From an uncultured Clostridium sp. (GTDB lineage: Bacteria; Bacillota; Clostridia; TANB77; CAG-508), in NCBI GenBank assembly GCA_947426875.1, contig CANEFU010000015.1:1-12073 (forward strand): a stretch of DNA of 12,073 nt, written 5' to 3'. Below are positions 1 through 6,951 of the stretch, piece after piece. The position numbers and the translations under genes were made by a program. Position 1 is the stretch's first letter; each line of letters starts with the position of its first letter. Under the pieces are notes generated by a model that was given only the letters and a program-made list of their open reading frames with translations, was not told the DNA's origin and ran no database searches.

Positions 1-14
1 AAAAACGAATAGTA

Positions 15-47
15 AGTTGCCATTTAAACCCGGAACCGTTGGCAACT
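15..47. repeat. Short inverted repeat in front of plsY
   Basis: AGTTGCC (15-21) is the reverse complement of GGCAACT (41-47), with a 19-nt loop that may contain a further AAC/GTT pairing. It lies just upstream of the plsY ribosome binding site. The codons at 1-12 read K-N-E-stop and could be the end of an upstream gene, so this hairpin may be intercistronic. It has no T-tract and is not a convincing terminator. Role unknown. Confidence 0.35.
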
Positions 48-63
48 CATTAAGGAGGAAAAA

Positions 64-705
64 ATGGTAGAATGTATTATTATGGCAATTATTGCCTATT
101 GTATAGGAAGTGTGAATTTTTCTGTTATTATTAGTAAGAAAATGGCAGGATTTGATGTAAGAGAAAAAGGAAGTGGAAATGCAGGAACTACCAATATGCT
201 ACGTTCAGTAGGGAAAAAAGCTGCTGCTATAACGTTGATATGTGATATTTTAAAAGGGATAGTAGCTATTGTGATTTCCATGATGATTGGTAATATGGTG
301 GAGGGAGCGAACAAAGAATTATTACTTCAAATCGCTGGAATTGCTGCTGTATTAGGTCATACTTTTCCTATATTCTTTGGATTTAAAGGCGGAAAAGGAG
401 TGGCGACATCTTTAGGAATTATATTAATAAGCAATTGGGAAATCGGTTTAATTTGTTTGATATTTGCTTTAGTGCTTATGGTATTGACAAGAATGGTATC
501 AGTAGGCTCTTGTGCAGCTGCTGTATTATTTCCTGTTTTAACATTATTTATTAATGACAATTATATGGTATTAACAGATGGTAAAAAAGGAAGCACTTAT
601 TTAATCTATAGTGTCATTTTAGCAGTGATTGTATTATATAATCATAGAAGTAATATAAAAAGATTGTTAAATGGAACAGAAAATAAAATAAACTTAAAAA
701 AATAA
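64..705 (+). CDS. plsY: Acyl-phosphate glycerol-3-phosphate acyltransferase PlsY
   Basis: This integral membrane enzyme transfers an acyl chain from acyl phosphate to the sn-1 position of glycerol-3-phosphate, the first acylation of phospholipid synthesis in most Gram-positive bacteria. The 213-residue product shows the family signatures: GSVNF near residue 15, the GSGNAGTTNMLR block at 36-47, DILKG at 61-65 and the glycine-rich GHTFP...FKGGKGVAT stretch at 98-114. Hydrophobic segments separate these motifs, as expected for a multi-pass protein, and the length is normal for the family. The ATG at 64 follows AGGAGG (53-58) at a good distance. The gene for glycerol-3-phosphate dehydrogenase begins 31 bp downstream on the same strand, so substrate maker and user are probably co-transcribed. 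Confidence 0.96.
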   Translation: MVECIIMAIIAYCIGSVNFSVIISKKMAGFDVREKGSGNAGTTNMLRSVGKKAAAITLICDILKGIVAIVISMMIGNMVEGANKELLLQIAGIAAVLGHTFPIFFGFKGGKGVATSLGIILISNWEIGLICLIFALVLMVLTRMVSVGSCAAAVLFPVLTLFINDNYMVLTDGKKGSTYLIYSVILAVIVLYNHRSNIKRLLNGTENKINLKK

Positions 706-736
706 AGATATATTAAAAACAAAGGAGATAAATAAA

Positions 737-1720
737 ATGAGTAAAATAGCGATTGTTGGAAGTGGAAGTTGGGGTGTAGCATTAGCGACACACTTAGCAA
801 AATGTGGAAATGAAATTAAAATTTGGTCTTTCAGTGAAGAAGAGAAAAAATTAATAAATGAAGAAAGAAAATGCAAATTTTTACCAGGATTAGTAATACA
901 CGAAAACATAACTTGTTCCAATGAATTGGAAGAGGTAATACAAGATACTGAATTTATTTTGCATGTAACACCATCTAAATTTACAAGGGAAATATTTAAA
1001 CAATACAAGCAATATGTAGGAAATAAACCAGTTATAATTTGCTCAAAGGGATTTGAAAAAGAAAGCTTGAAAACTTTAGATGAAGTGATAAAAGAAGAAC
1101 TTCCAACAGCAAGAGTAGGAGCTTTGTCAGGTCCAAGTCATGCAGAAGAGGTATCTGTTGCAATTCCTACTGTTTTAGTAATAGCTTCTGAGGATGATGA
1201 AATATTAACAATGATACAAGATACTTTTATGTGCGATGAAATGAGAATTTATACTTCAAAAGATATAAAAGGAGTAGAATTAGGAGGAGCTTTAAAAAAT
1301 ATTATTGCGTTTTGTGCAGGAGTAGCAGCTGGAATAGGACTTGGTGATAACACATTTGCCGCTTTAATTACAAGAGGATTAAATGAATTAACAAGACTAG
1401 GAGTAGAATTAGGAGGAGAAAGAGAAACCTTCTATGGATTAAGCGGTTTAGGAGACTTAATTGTAACATGTTTGAGTGAGCATAGTAGAAATAGAAAAGC
1501 AGGAAAATTAATTGGTCAAGGAAAAACATTAGAAGAAACCAAAAAAGAAGTGGGAATGGTAATAGAAAGTATAGACAATATTGAAGTGGCTTATGAATTA
1601 TGCAAAAGGCATCATGTTGATATGCCGATTGTAGAAACAGTATATCAAGTCATTTACGAGAAATTGGAACCACAAAAAGCTGTCAAAAAATTAATGACAA
1701 GAGATAAAAAAAGTGAATAA
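737..1720 (+). CDS. gpsA: Glycerol-3-phosphate dehydrogenase [NAD(P)+]
   Basis: This cytoplasmic enzyme reduces dihydroxyacetone phosphate to sn-glycerol-3-phosphate, the substrate of the PlsY protein encoded just upstream. The 327-residue product begins with a Rossmann dinucleotide-binding motif, GSGSWG at residues 8-13. SKGFE at 103-107 and SGPSHAEEV at 131-139 are typical of GpsA. The catalytic lysine is K187 within GGALKN. GLSGLGDL (234-241) and SRNRKAG (250-256) form the substrate-side helical domain. Length is normal. ATG 737 follows AAGGAG (722-727). It sits in a tight cluster with plsY and the next gene, 48 bp downstream, and no terminator is visible between them. AGG arginine codons occur twice (in FTREIF and CKRHH), so rare AGG is decoded normally here. 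Confidence 0.97.
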   Translation: MSKIAIVGSGSWGVALATHLAKCGNEIKIWSFSEEEKKLINEERKCKFLPGLVIHENITCSNELEEVIQDTEFILHVTPSKFTREIFKQYKQYVGNKPVIICSKGFEKESLKTLDEVIKEELPTARVGALSGPSHAEEVSVAIPTVLVIASEDDEILTMIQDTFMCDEMRIYTSKDIKGVELGGALKNIIAFCAGVAAGIGLGDNTFAALITRGLNELTRLGVELGGERETFYGLSGLGDLIVTCLSEHSRNRKAGKLIGQGKTLEETKKEVGMVIESIDNIEVAYELCKRHHVDMPIVETVYQVIYEKLEPQKAVKKLMTRDKKSE

Positions 1721-1750
1721 TTACCACATAAAAATCAAATAATAGAAAAA

Positions 1751-1758
1751 AAGGAAGG
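1751..1758 (+). promoter_or_regulatory. Ribosome binding site that fixes an AUU start
   Basis: AAGGAAGG lies 10 nt before the ATT at 1769. In this frame a TAA stands at 1760-1762, so the coding region can only begin at ATA (1763), GTA (1766, not an initiator) or ATT (1769). The spacing favours ATT 1769. Confidence 0.6.
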
Positions 1759-1768
1759 ATAAATAGTA

Positions 1769-2365
1769 ATTGATTTTTTTGATAAATTAGGAAAAAAAGC
1801 ATCAGAAGCATATAAAGTAACAGCTGATAAAACTGGAAAAATAGCAAAGGAAACGAAGTTAAAATTCAAAATTGGTGAGCTAAAAACACAAATAAATGAC
1901 ATCTATGAAGAAATTGGAAAAAAAGTATATGAAAAGCATATAAGAGAAGAAGATATTTGTATTAAACAAGATTTAGAAGAACAATGCACAAAAATAGATG
2001 TTTTAAGTGATGAAATCGATAGCTTATTAAAAGAATGTTTAGAGTTAAAAGATAAAAAGCAATGTGCAAATTGTTATAAAGAAATTGAAAAAGATGATAA
2101 ATTTTGTCCAAATTGTGGAGAAAAGCAAACAGAGGAACCAGCAAAAGAAGTAGAAATATTAGAAGAACTTGAAAATACAGAAGTAGAAGAAGACAACGAA
2201 ATAGAAAATCAAATTGTAATAGAAGACTTACAAGAAGAAACAGAAGATAAAGAAGAAAATCAAAGGGAAGAAGAAAAAACGAATCTAGAAAAGACAGTAG
2301 AAATAGAATCTAATGTAAAATTAGAAGAAGAGCAAGAAAACGACGAAGAAGATAAAGAGCAATAA
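1769..2365 (+). CDS. Zinc-ribbon protein with acidic tail, apparent AUU start
   Basis: I cannot name this 198-residue protein. The N-terminal part (about 1-95) is charged and helical, beginning (M)DFFDKLGKKASEAY. A four-cysteine zinc ribbon follows, with CxxC pairs at 99/102 (CANC) and 113/116 (CPNC). The remainder is a very acidic Glu-rich tail ending at TAA 2363-2365. Such proteins are usually soluble, and no function can be assigned. The frame contains no ATG, GTG or TTG codon at all, yet it stays open for 198 codons behind a good ribosome binding site. Initiation therefore must use ATT (as infC does in many bacteria), or an original ATG has mutated or been misread. It lies between gpsA and dtd, 18 bp before the latter, on the same strand. 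Confidence 0.8.
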   Translation: MDFFDKLGKKASEAYKVTADKTGKIAKETKLKFKIGELKTQINDIYEEIGKKVYEKHIREEDICIKQDLEEQCTKIDVLSDEIDSLLKECLELKDKKQCANCYKEIEKDDKFCPNCGEKQTEEPAKEVEILEELENTEVEEDNEIENQIVIEDLQEETEDKEENQREEEKTNLEKTVEIESNVKLEEEQENDEEDKEQ

Positions 2366-2383
2366 ACTTAAAGGAGTAACAAA

Positions 2384-2821
2384 ATGAAAATAGTAATACA
2401 AAGAGTAAAAAATGCACAAGTAGAAGTAGAGAAAGAAGTTGTAGGCAAAATAGGAAAAGGCTTTTTGGTATTGTTAGGGGTTACTCATAACGATACCAAA
2501 GAGCAAGCCGATTACTTAGTAAAAAAACTATGCAAATTACGAGTTTTTACAGATGAAAATGGAAAAATGAATTTAGGATTAAAAGATATCGAAGGAGAAT
2601 TATTAATAGTATCACAATTTACCCTTTATGCAGATTGTACAGGAGGAAATAGACCATCTTTTACAGAAGCAGCTAAACCAGAGCAAGCAAATGAATTATA
2701 CGAATACTTTTGCTCACAATGTGAAAAAAATCAAATACACGTTGAAAAAGGTATCTTTGGTGCAGATATGAAAGTCAGCCTTCTAAATGATGGACCGGTA
2801 ACAATTATCATGGAAAAATAG
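2384..2821 (+). CDS. dtd: D-aminoacyl-tRNA deacylase Dtd
   Basis: Dtd is a cytoplasmic proofreading enzyme that hydrolyses D-amino acids from mischarged tRNAs and so keeps D-residues out of protein. The 145-residue product has the usual length and all main signatures: the start MKIVIQRVKNAQVEV, SQFTLYAD at 77-84, GNRPSF at 88-93, and the cross-subunit Gly-cisPro motif in NDGPVT at 135-140. ATG 2384 follows AAGGAG (2371-2376). It is the last gene of the plsY-led cluster. Its TAG stop lies 3 bp before a long palindromic element, which would form a strong hairpin at the end of the transcript. Confidence 0.97.
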   Translation: MKIVIQRVKNAQVEVEKEVVGKIGKGFLVLLGVTHNDTKEQADYLVKKLCKLRVFTDENGKMNLGLKDIEGELLIVSQFTLYADCTGGNRPSFTEAAKPEQANELYEYFCSQCEKNQIHVEKGIFGADMKVSLLNDGPVTIIMEK

Positions 2822-2824
2822 CGT

Positions 2825-3134
2825 TGCATTGGGGACGTTTCTTTTTGCCCCTTTTTGTGCAATTGGGGACACATCTTGGATTTCTATGTAAAAAGTTCTT
2901 ATTTATTTTTTATAGTTTTTATTGGGTTTGATTCATAACCTAGAACCTCTTATAAAATCAATCAGTGCCCTCATGGCTGTGAGATTCCCTAATTGATTTT
3001 ATAAGAGGTTCTAACGGTTATTACACAGCACATTCATAAATTCTATAAAAAATAAATAAGAACTTTAAAAATGAATAGTAATAGATGTGTCCCCAATTGC
3101 ACAAAAAGGGGCAAAAAGAAACGTCCCCAATGCA
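2825..3134. repeat. 310-bp nested palindromic (MITE-like) element
   Basis: The outermost arms, 2825-2876 and 3083-3134, are perfect 52-bp reverse complements. Inside them lie a 24-bp perfect pair (2892-2915 / 3043-3066) and a 22-bp perfect pair (2941-2962 / 2992-3013), the latter extended by ATAACC (2935-2940) / GGTTAT (3016-3021) after a 2-nt bulge. The centre (2963-2991) holds a small CTCA...TGAG hairpin. Each outer arm carries two related direct units, TGCATTGGGGAC and TGCAATTGGGGAC. The whole element can fold into one long hairpin. It contains no credible coding region. TGCA at each tip is self-complementary, so it could be part of the repeat or a 4-bp target duplication. The form suggests a non-autonomous mobile element, possibly mobilised in trans by a Y1-type transposase. 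That is inference; no transposase is in the window. It separates two convergent genes and could act as a bidirectional terminator. Confidence 0.9.
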
Positions 3135-3136
3135 CA

Positions 3137-3418
3137 TCAGTAAGGATAACGTTCATATAAATATTTGATAATATCATCTGCATTTTCTTGCGTAATCTGA
3201 ACAAAAACATTTTTATCTAAACAAATCCACATAGATAAAATATAATTATCGGAATTATCAATAAAAGTACCAATAATTTCAGCTAATTCAATAGGATTGG
3301 CATATTTTTTTTCCCAACTTAAAGTATTTTCTAAATCAAAACTTGTGTTATAAAAACGACTTAAAAATTTATTTAATTCCCCTTTTTTTTGGCTATATAA
3401 ATTAACAGTAACTGACAT
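3137..3418 (-). CDS. Small protein of unknown function, 93 residues
   Basis: The product starts MSVTVNLYSQKKGELNKF and ends IKYLYERYPY. It is soluble-looking, with no membrane segment or known motif that I recognise. The start at 3418 (reverse-strand ATG) is chosen because AGGAG lies at 3424-3428 on this strand with 5 nt of spacing. A longer reading from an upstream ATG adds only low-complexity Phe/Ile-rich sequence translated from AT-rich intergenic DNA, and is rejected. The gene converges on dtd, and its stop codon is 2 bp from the palindromic element. It diverges from the membrane-anchored gene at 3538, so 3419-3537 should hold both promoters. Codon use matches the neighbours. Function unknown. 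Confidence 0.7.
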   Translation of the reverse strand: MSVTVNLYSQKKGELNKFLSRFYNTSFDLENTLSWEKKYANPIELAEIIGTFIDNSDNYILSMWICLDKNVFVQITQENADDIIKYLYERYPY

Positions 3419-3457
3419 AAAATCTCCTAAAAATCTTCTTTTTATTAGTATAAAAAA

Positions 3458-3463
3458 TATAAT
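3458..3463 (+). promoter_or_regulatory. Candidate -10 box for the gene at 3538
   Basis: A perfect TATAAT lies in the divergent intergenic region 75 nt before the TTG start. No convincing -35 hexamer stands 17 nt upstream. The region is so AT-rich that chance occurrence is possible. Confidence 0.3.
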
Positions 3464-3537
3464 AAATTTTATACATGGAATAAAGTAAAACAAAAATGCA
3501 AATAATAGAAAAAATAGAAAATTAGGGAGGTTAAATT

Positions 3538-4458
3538 TTGAAGATATTAAAAAGAATTGCGTATGTTGTAGTAATTGTGATTTTAATGATATTGTCACTT
3601 ACTATTTATACCAATGCGAGTAAAGATACTGGAGAAACGCATAAGGAAAAAGTATTTTCTGAAATTAAATTTTTAGAAACAAAATTAGAAAATTTATTTA
3701 ATACGATGAATAATATAGAAGCTAAAAGCTATAGTGTGGAAACAGGTGAGCTTTCAAAAGAAACTACTGAAAAATCGAAAAGTGATAGCAATTCTTCAGG
3801 AAGTTCAGGAGGTAGTAGTTCATCCAATAAAGAGAATTCAGGGGGAGCAACAGGAGGAGAGAATTCTTCAGAAGATACTAACGAAGAAGACCAGGACAAA
3901 AAGAAATTTGAGTTAAAAGCAAAAGGGGTATTAACCAATACAGATGATATTAATTGGAATAGTGTCAAAACAGAAATAGAAAATTTATATACTTCTCTTC
4001 CTACTATTACAATGGACTTATATCAGACGAATATTAATCAGCAAGATGTTTTGGCATTTAATACAGACTATGACCGTCTGACAAATGTAGCAAAGGATGA
4101 AAAGAAGGAAGAAACATTGACAGAATTAACAAAGCTATATGAATATTTACCAAAATTTTTGCGAGGTTCTGGACAAGATGAGTTGAATACTACTTTAGTA
4201 GAAACCAAATATAATATATTAAAGGCATATGCTAAATTAGATGCACAAAACTGGCAAGAGATTGCTAATGATATAAAAAATGCAATTGACAGCTATTCTA
4301 AGTTGCTAACTAATACAGAGATAGATACGAGAAAACAATATAGCATTAGTAAATGTTATGTTATGATAAATGAATTGCAAAATGCTGTAAATTTACAAGA
4401 TAGTGCGGTATTTTTGATAAAATATAAGAATTTACTAGAAGAAATGAATAATATATGA
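3538..4458 (+). CDS. Membrane-anchored extracytoplasmic protein, unknown function
   Basis: The 306-residue product starts at TTG 3538, with GGGAGG at 3525-3530 supporting this start. Residues 8-26 form one hydrophobic segment after a short basic N-terminus (KILKR), so the protein is an uncleaved signal anchor or a secreted protein. There is no lipobox cysteine. Residues 30-60 look helical or coiled. About residues 75-125 form a Ser/Gly then acidic low-complexity linker. The C-terminal 180 residues are helix-rich with repeated Leu/Tyr spacing and no motif I recognise. It is divergent from the 93-codon gene, and its stop codon overlaps the rnpB promoter. A cell-envelope role is likely from topology alone; nothing more specific is supported. 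Confidence 0.8.
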   Translation: MKILKRIAYVVVIVILMILSLTIYTNASKDTGETHKEKVFSEIKFLETKLENLFNTMNNIEAKSYSVETGELSKETTEKSKSDSNSSGSSGGSSSSNKENSGGATGGENSSEDTNEEDQDKKKFELKAKGVLTNTDDINWNSVKTEIENLYTSLPTITMDLYQTNINQQDVLAFNTDYDRLTNVAKDEKKEETLTELTKLYEYLPKFLRGSGQDELNTTLVETKYNILKAYAKLDAQNWQEIANDIKNAIDSYSKLLTNTEIDTRKQYSISKCYVMINELQNAVNLQDSAVFLIKYKNLLEEMNNI

Positions 4459-4464
4459 TATAAT
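4456..4464 (+). promoter_or_regulatory. Extended -10 promoter of rnpB
   Basis: TG-A-TATAAT: the TG of the extended -10 is at 4456-4457 and the TATAAT hexamer is at 4459-4464. The RNA 5' end would fall near 4471, just where the P1 helix of the RNase P RNA begins. There is no good -35 hexamer, which fits an extended -10 promoter. The TGA stop of the upstream gene (4456-4458) lies inside the promoter motif. Confidence 0.7.
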
Positions 4465-4470
4465 AAAAAA

Positions 4471-4822
4471 CAGAGTAAATTGAATAGTCGCTGGTAAATC
4501 TCCGAAAGGAATTACGAGAGGAAAGTCCGGGCTTCACAGAGCAAAGATGCTAGATAACGTCTAGTGAGGGTGACCTTAAGGAAAGTGCAACAGAAAATAA
4601 CCGCCTTGTAAAAACAAGGTAAGGGTGAAAAGGCGAGGTAAGAGCTCACCGCCATTATGGTGACATAATGGGACAGTGTAAACCCCATCTGAAGCAACAC
4701 CTAATTAGAAGATTAAGCCTGCTCGGCACCTTCTAACCTGCGTGGCTTGAGATATATAGTAATATATATCCTAGATAAATGGCTATTTTAAAAGACAGAA
4801 CCCGGCTTACAGATTTACTCTT
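4471..4822 (+). ncRNA. rnpB: RNase P RNA (class A)
   Basis: This is the catalytic RNA that removes the 5' leader from pre-tRNAs, together with the RnpA protein. The conserved 5' core (GAGAGGAAAGTCCGGGC, 4516-4532) and the matching 3' core (ACAGAACCCGGCTTACAG, 4795-4812) are present, as is AGAGCTCACC at 4641-4650. P1 forms from GAGTAAAT (4473-4480) and ATTTACTC (4813-4820). The length of about 350 nt and the arrangement fit the common bacterial class A. The ends are inferred from P1 and from the -10 box at 4459-4464, so they may be off by a few bases. Confidence 0.96.
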
Positions 4823-4827
4823 TTTTT
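4813..4827 (+). terminator. T-tract after the rnpB P1 helix
   Basis: The 3' strand of P1 (4813-4820) is followed directly by seven Ts (4821-4827). The P1 helix is long-range, so this is a less classical terminator, but the T-run marks the likely transcript end. Confidence 0.5.
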
Positions 4828-4828
4828 G

Positions 4829-4857
4829 TTGCTATTTTTTTGTAATTGTGGTAATAT
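4829..4857 (+). promoter_or_regulatory. Candidate promoter of metG
   Basis: TTGCTA (4829-4834), a 17-nt spacer and TAATAT (4852-4857) preceded by TGG could form a sigma-A promoter; each hexamer matches consensus at four of six positions. An overlapping TATATT at 4855-4860 is an alternative -10. The leader to metG is only about 45 nt, with no T-box features. Confidence 0.4.
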
Positions 4858-4909
4858 ATTTCTATAAAAAGAAACATGTGACTCGAATAAACACAAGGAG
4901 ATGAATAAA

Positions 4910-6484
4910 ATGAGCAATAAATTTTATATTACAACACCAATTTATTATCCAAGTGGAAGATTTCATATAGGAACAGCGTATACGACAGTATTAGCAGACA
5001 GTATGAAGCAATACCACGAGCTAAAAGGCGAAGAAGCTTATTTGCTAACAGGAACAGACGAACATGGACAAAAAATAGAGCAAAAAGCGAAAGAAGCAGG
5101 AAAAACACCAAAAGAATATGTAGACGAAATGGCAAAAATGGCAAAAGAATTATGGGCAAAAATGCAAATAGAATATGATGATTATATTCAAACAACCGAG
5201 CCAAGACATGAAAAAATTGTACAAAAGATTTTTGATAAATTTATGGAACAAGGTGATATCTATAAAGGAGAATATGAAGGTTGGTATTGTATCCCTTGTG
5301 AAACTTTCTTTACAGAAACACAATTAGTGGATGGAAAATGTCCAGACTGTGGAAGAGAAGTTAAGTTAATGAAAGAAGAAGCCTATTTCTTTAACATGAA
5401 AAAATATGCTGACAAGCTTCTAGCATATTATGAAGAACATCCAGACTTTATCAAGCCAGAATATCGAAAAAATGAAATGATAAATAACTTTATCAAGCCA
5501 GGTTTGGAGGATTTATGTGTAACAAGAACATCTTTTGATTGGGGAATTCCCGTATTAAAAGACCCAAAACATATTATTTATGTATGGTTAGACGCATTAA
5601 CAAACTATATTACAGCATTAGGATATTTATCAGAAGATGAAACACTATTTCATAAATATTGGCCAGCAGACTTACAGATTGTAGGGAAAGATATTGCAAG
5701 ATTCCACTTAATTTATTGGCCTATTTTCCTAATGGCATTAGGATTACCATTACCAAAAACGATTCTAGTTCATAACTGGATTATGATGAAAGATGGGAAA
5801 ATGTCAAAATCAAAAGGAAATGTAATCTATCCAGAAACGTTAATGGAACGATATGGATTAGATAGTGTTCGATACTTTTTGCTAAGAGAAATGCCAGTAT
5901 CACAAGACGGAATTTTCTCACCAGAAGCTTTTGTAGAAAGATATAATTTTGATTTATGTAATGATTTAAGTAATCTTTTAAATAGAACAGTATCTATGGT
6001 TAATAAATATTTTGGAGGAAAAGTTCCAACATATAACGGAACACCAAATGAAGTAGATGAAGAATTAGAGGCATATACTTTAGAGCAAATCGAGAAATTT
6101 GATGAAAAGTGGAATAACTATGAAATAGCAAATAGCATTCAAGAAATTTGGAACCTAATTGCGAGAACCAATAAATATATTGATGAAACTATGCCATGGG
6201 CTTTAGCGAAAGAAGAGCAAACTGAAAAGTTAGCATCATGTATGTATCATTTAATTGAAAACCTAAGAAAAATAGCAATTTTAATCAAACCTTTTATGAA
6301 GGATACGGCCAATAATATTTTTAGACAAATAGGAATAGAAGAAAATGATATGAAAAATTGGAAAAATTTAAAAGAATATGATAAAATAGAAACAGCAAAA
6401 GTGATTGAAAAAGGAGAACCTATTTTCATGAGATTGAAGGTAGAAGAAGAAGTGGAATTTTTAAAAAATATCATGAAAAAGTAA
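4910..6484 (+). CDS. metG: Methionyl-tRNA synthetase
   Basis: MetG is the class I synthetase that charges tRNA-Met and initiator tRNA. The 524-residue product has the HIGH-type motif HIGT (about 19-22), LTGTDEHGQK, a zinc knuckle with CxxC pairs near 127/130 and 144/147, and KMSKS at 297-301. The anticodon-binding helical domain follows. It stops after this domain and lacks the extra C-terminal dimerisation/tRNA-binding domain found in the longer bacterial forms of about 640 residues. I chose ATG 4910 because AAGGAG (4895-4900) sits 9 nt before it. An in-frame ATG at 4901 touches the ribosome binding site and would add only MNK. The gene at 6506 follows after 21 bp and is probably co-transcribed. 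Confidence 0.97.
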   Translation: MSNKFYITTPIYYPSGRFHIGTAYTTVLADSMKQYHELKGEEAYLLTGTDEHGQKIEQKAKEAGKTPKEYVDEMAKMAKELWAKMQIEYDDYIQTTEPRHEKIVQKIFDKFMEQGDIYKGEYEGWYCIPCETFFTETQLVDGKCPDCGREVKLMKEEAYFFNMKKYADKLLAYYEEHPDFIKPEYRKNEMINNFIKPGLEDLCVTRTSFDWGIPVLKDPKHIIYVWLDALTNYITALGYLSEDETLFHKYWPADLQIVGKDIARFHLIYWPIFLMALGLPLPKTILVHNWIMMKDGKMSKSKGNVIYPETLMERYGLDSVRYFLLREMPVSQDGIFSPEAFVERYNFDLCNDLSNLLNRTVSMVNKYFGGKVPTYNGTPNEVDEELEAYTLEQIEKFDEKWNNYEIANSIQEIWNLIARTNKYIDETMPWALAKEEQTEKLASCMYHLIENLRKIAILIKPFMKDTANNIFRQIGIEENDMKNWKNLKEYDKIETAKVIEKGEPIFMRLKVEEEVEFLKNIMKK

Positions 6485-6505
6485 AAGAAAAAAGGAGAGA
6501 GAATT

Positions 6506-6664
6506 ATGGAAGAAACAAAAGAAGACAAAAAAATAAAAAAAGGAAAGCATAAAGCTAGACCTACTTTTGGAGATATGGTATTTAGAGTTTTAATTATAGT
6601 TGCTATCTTTTTTATTGCTGTGATAGCTTATACATTTTATATTAAAGGAATCAAAGGAATATAA
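6506..6664 (+). CDS. Small single-pass membrane protein, 52 residues
   Basis: The ATG at 6506 follows AAAGGAGAG (6491-6499). The product has a basic, hydrophilic N-terminus (MEETKEDKKIKKGKHK), one hydrophobic segment at about residues 26-46, and a short KGIKGI tail. With its positive N-terminal side inside, it would be anchored in the cytoplasmic membrane. It sits 21 bp after metG and is followed at once by a strong terminator, so it ends the metG transcript. I recognise no family. A good ribosome binding site, its position and its clean topology support a real gene. Confidence 0.65.
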   Translation: MEETKEDKKIKKGKHKARPTFGDMVFRVLIIVAIFFIAVIAYTFYIKGIKGI

Positions 6665-6680
6665 TACTTAAATATTAAAT

Positions 6681-6727
6681 AAAAAAAGACAATGTAGTAC
6701 ATTATATAGCTACATTGTCTTTTTTTT
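6681..6727 (+). terminator. Intrinsic terminator after metG and the small membrane gene
   Basis: GACAATGTAG (6688-6697) pairs with CTACATTGTC (6710-6719). Seven As before and eight Ts after extend the stem and supply the T-tract. The symmetry means it could also act on the opposite strand. Confidence 0.93.
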
Positions 6728-6742
6728 ATAAAATTAGAGAGT

Positions 6743-6817
6743 AAGAATTATGTAAAAAAGATAACAGTAAAAACAAGTAAAATCCTTGTAAATACTCCTT
6801 TCCAAAAATATAATAAA
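6743..6817 (+). repeat. 75-bp promoter module, copy 1
   Basis: It is identical to 9115-9189 except for three transitions (72 of 75 positions match). Each copy stands upstream of a prepilin-like gene. The repeat ends just after a TATAAT box, and the DNA between promoter and start codon is not conserved. Confidence 0.92.
6786..6814 (+). promoter_or_regulatory. Sigma-A promoter of the first prepilin-like gene
   Basis: TTGTAA (6786-6791), a spacer of exactly 17 nt, then TATAAT (6809-6814). A dyad ACAAG (6773-6777) / CTTGT (6785-6789) overlaps the -35 and could be an operator. The downstream leader (6818-6951) is about 130 nt of A-rich DNA in which I see no gene or stable structure. Confidence 0.75.
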
Positions 6818-6951
6818 TAAATATAAAAGCAAAAAATGAATAAGTTTAAAAAGCTATTGAAAAAATAATAATAGTTATGATATAAATAAAACAGTAAATA
6901 TATAGCAACAAAATTACATAAAATACGCAAACCAAAGAAAGGAAAAATAAG

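Noticed and set aside
3137..3598. Long 153-codon reading of the reverse-strand gene
   Set aside because: The first 60 codons translate AT-rich intergenic DNA into Phe/Ile/Leu-rich sequence and overlap the start of the plus-strand gene at 3538. The internal ATG at 3418 has a good ribosome binding site.
4901..4909. ATG 4901 as the metG start
   Set aside because: It directly abuts the AAGGAG ribosome binding site. ATG 4910 has normal spacing and matches the usual MetRS N-terminus.
4828..4909. T-box or other riboswitch before metG
   Set aside because: The leader is too short, with no specifier stem, T-box sequence or terminator/antiterminator pair.
6836..6868. Possible 10-residue leader peptide MNKFKKLLKK in the long leader of the first surface gene
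   Set aside because: It has no ribosome binding site and such short frames are expected by chance in A-rich DNA.
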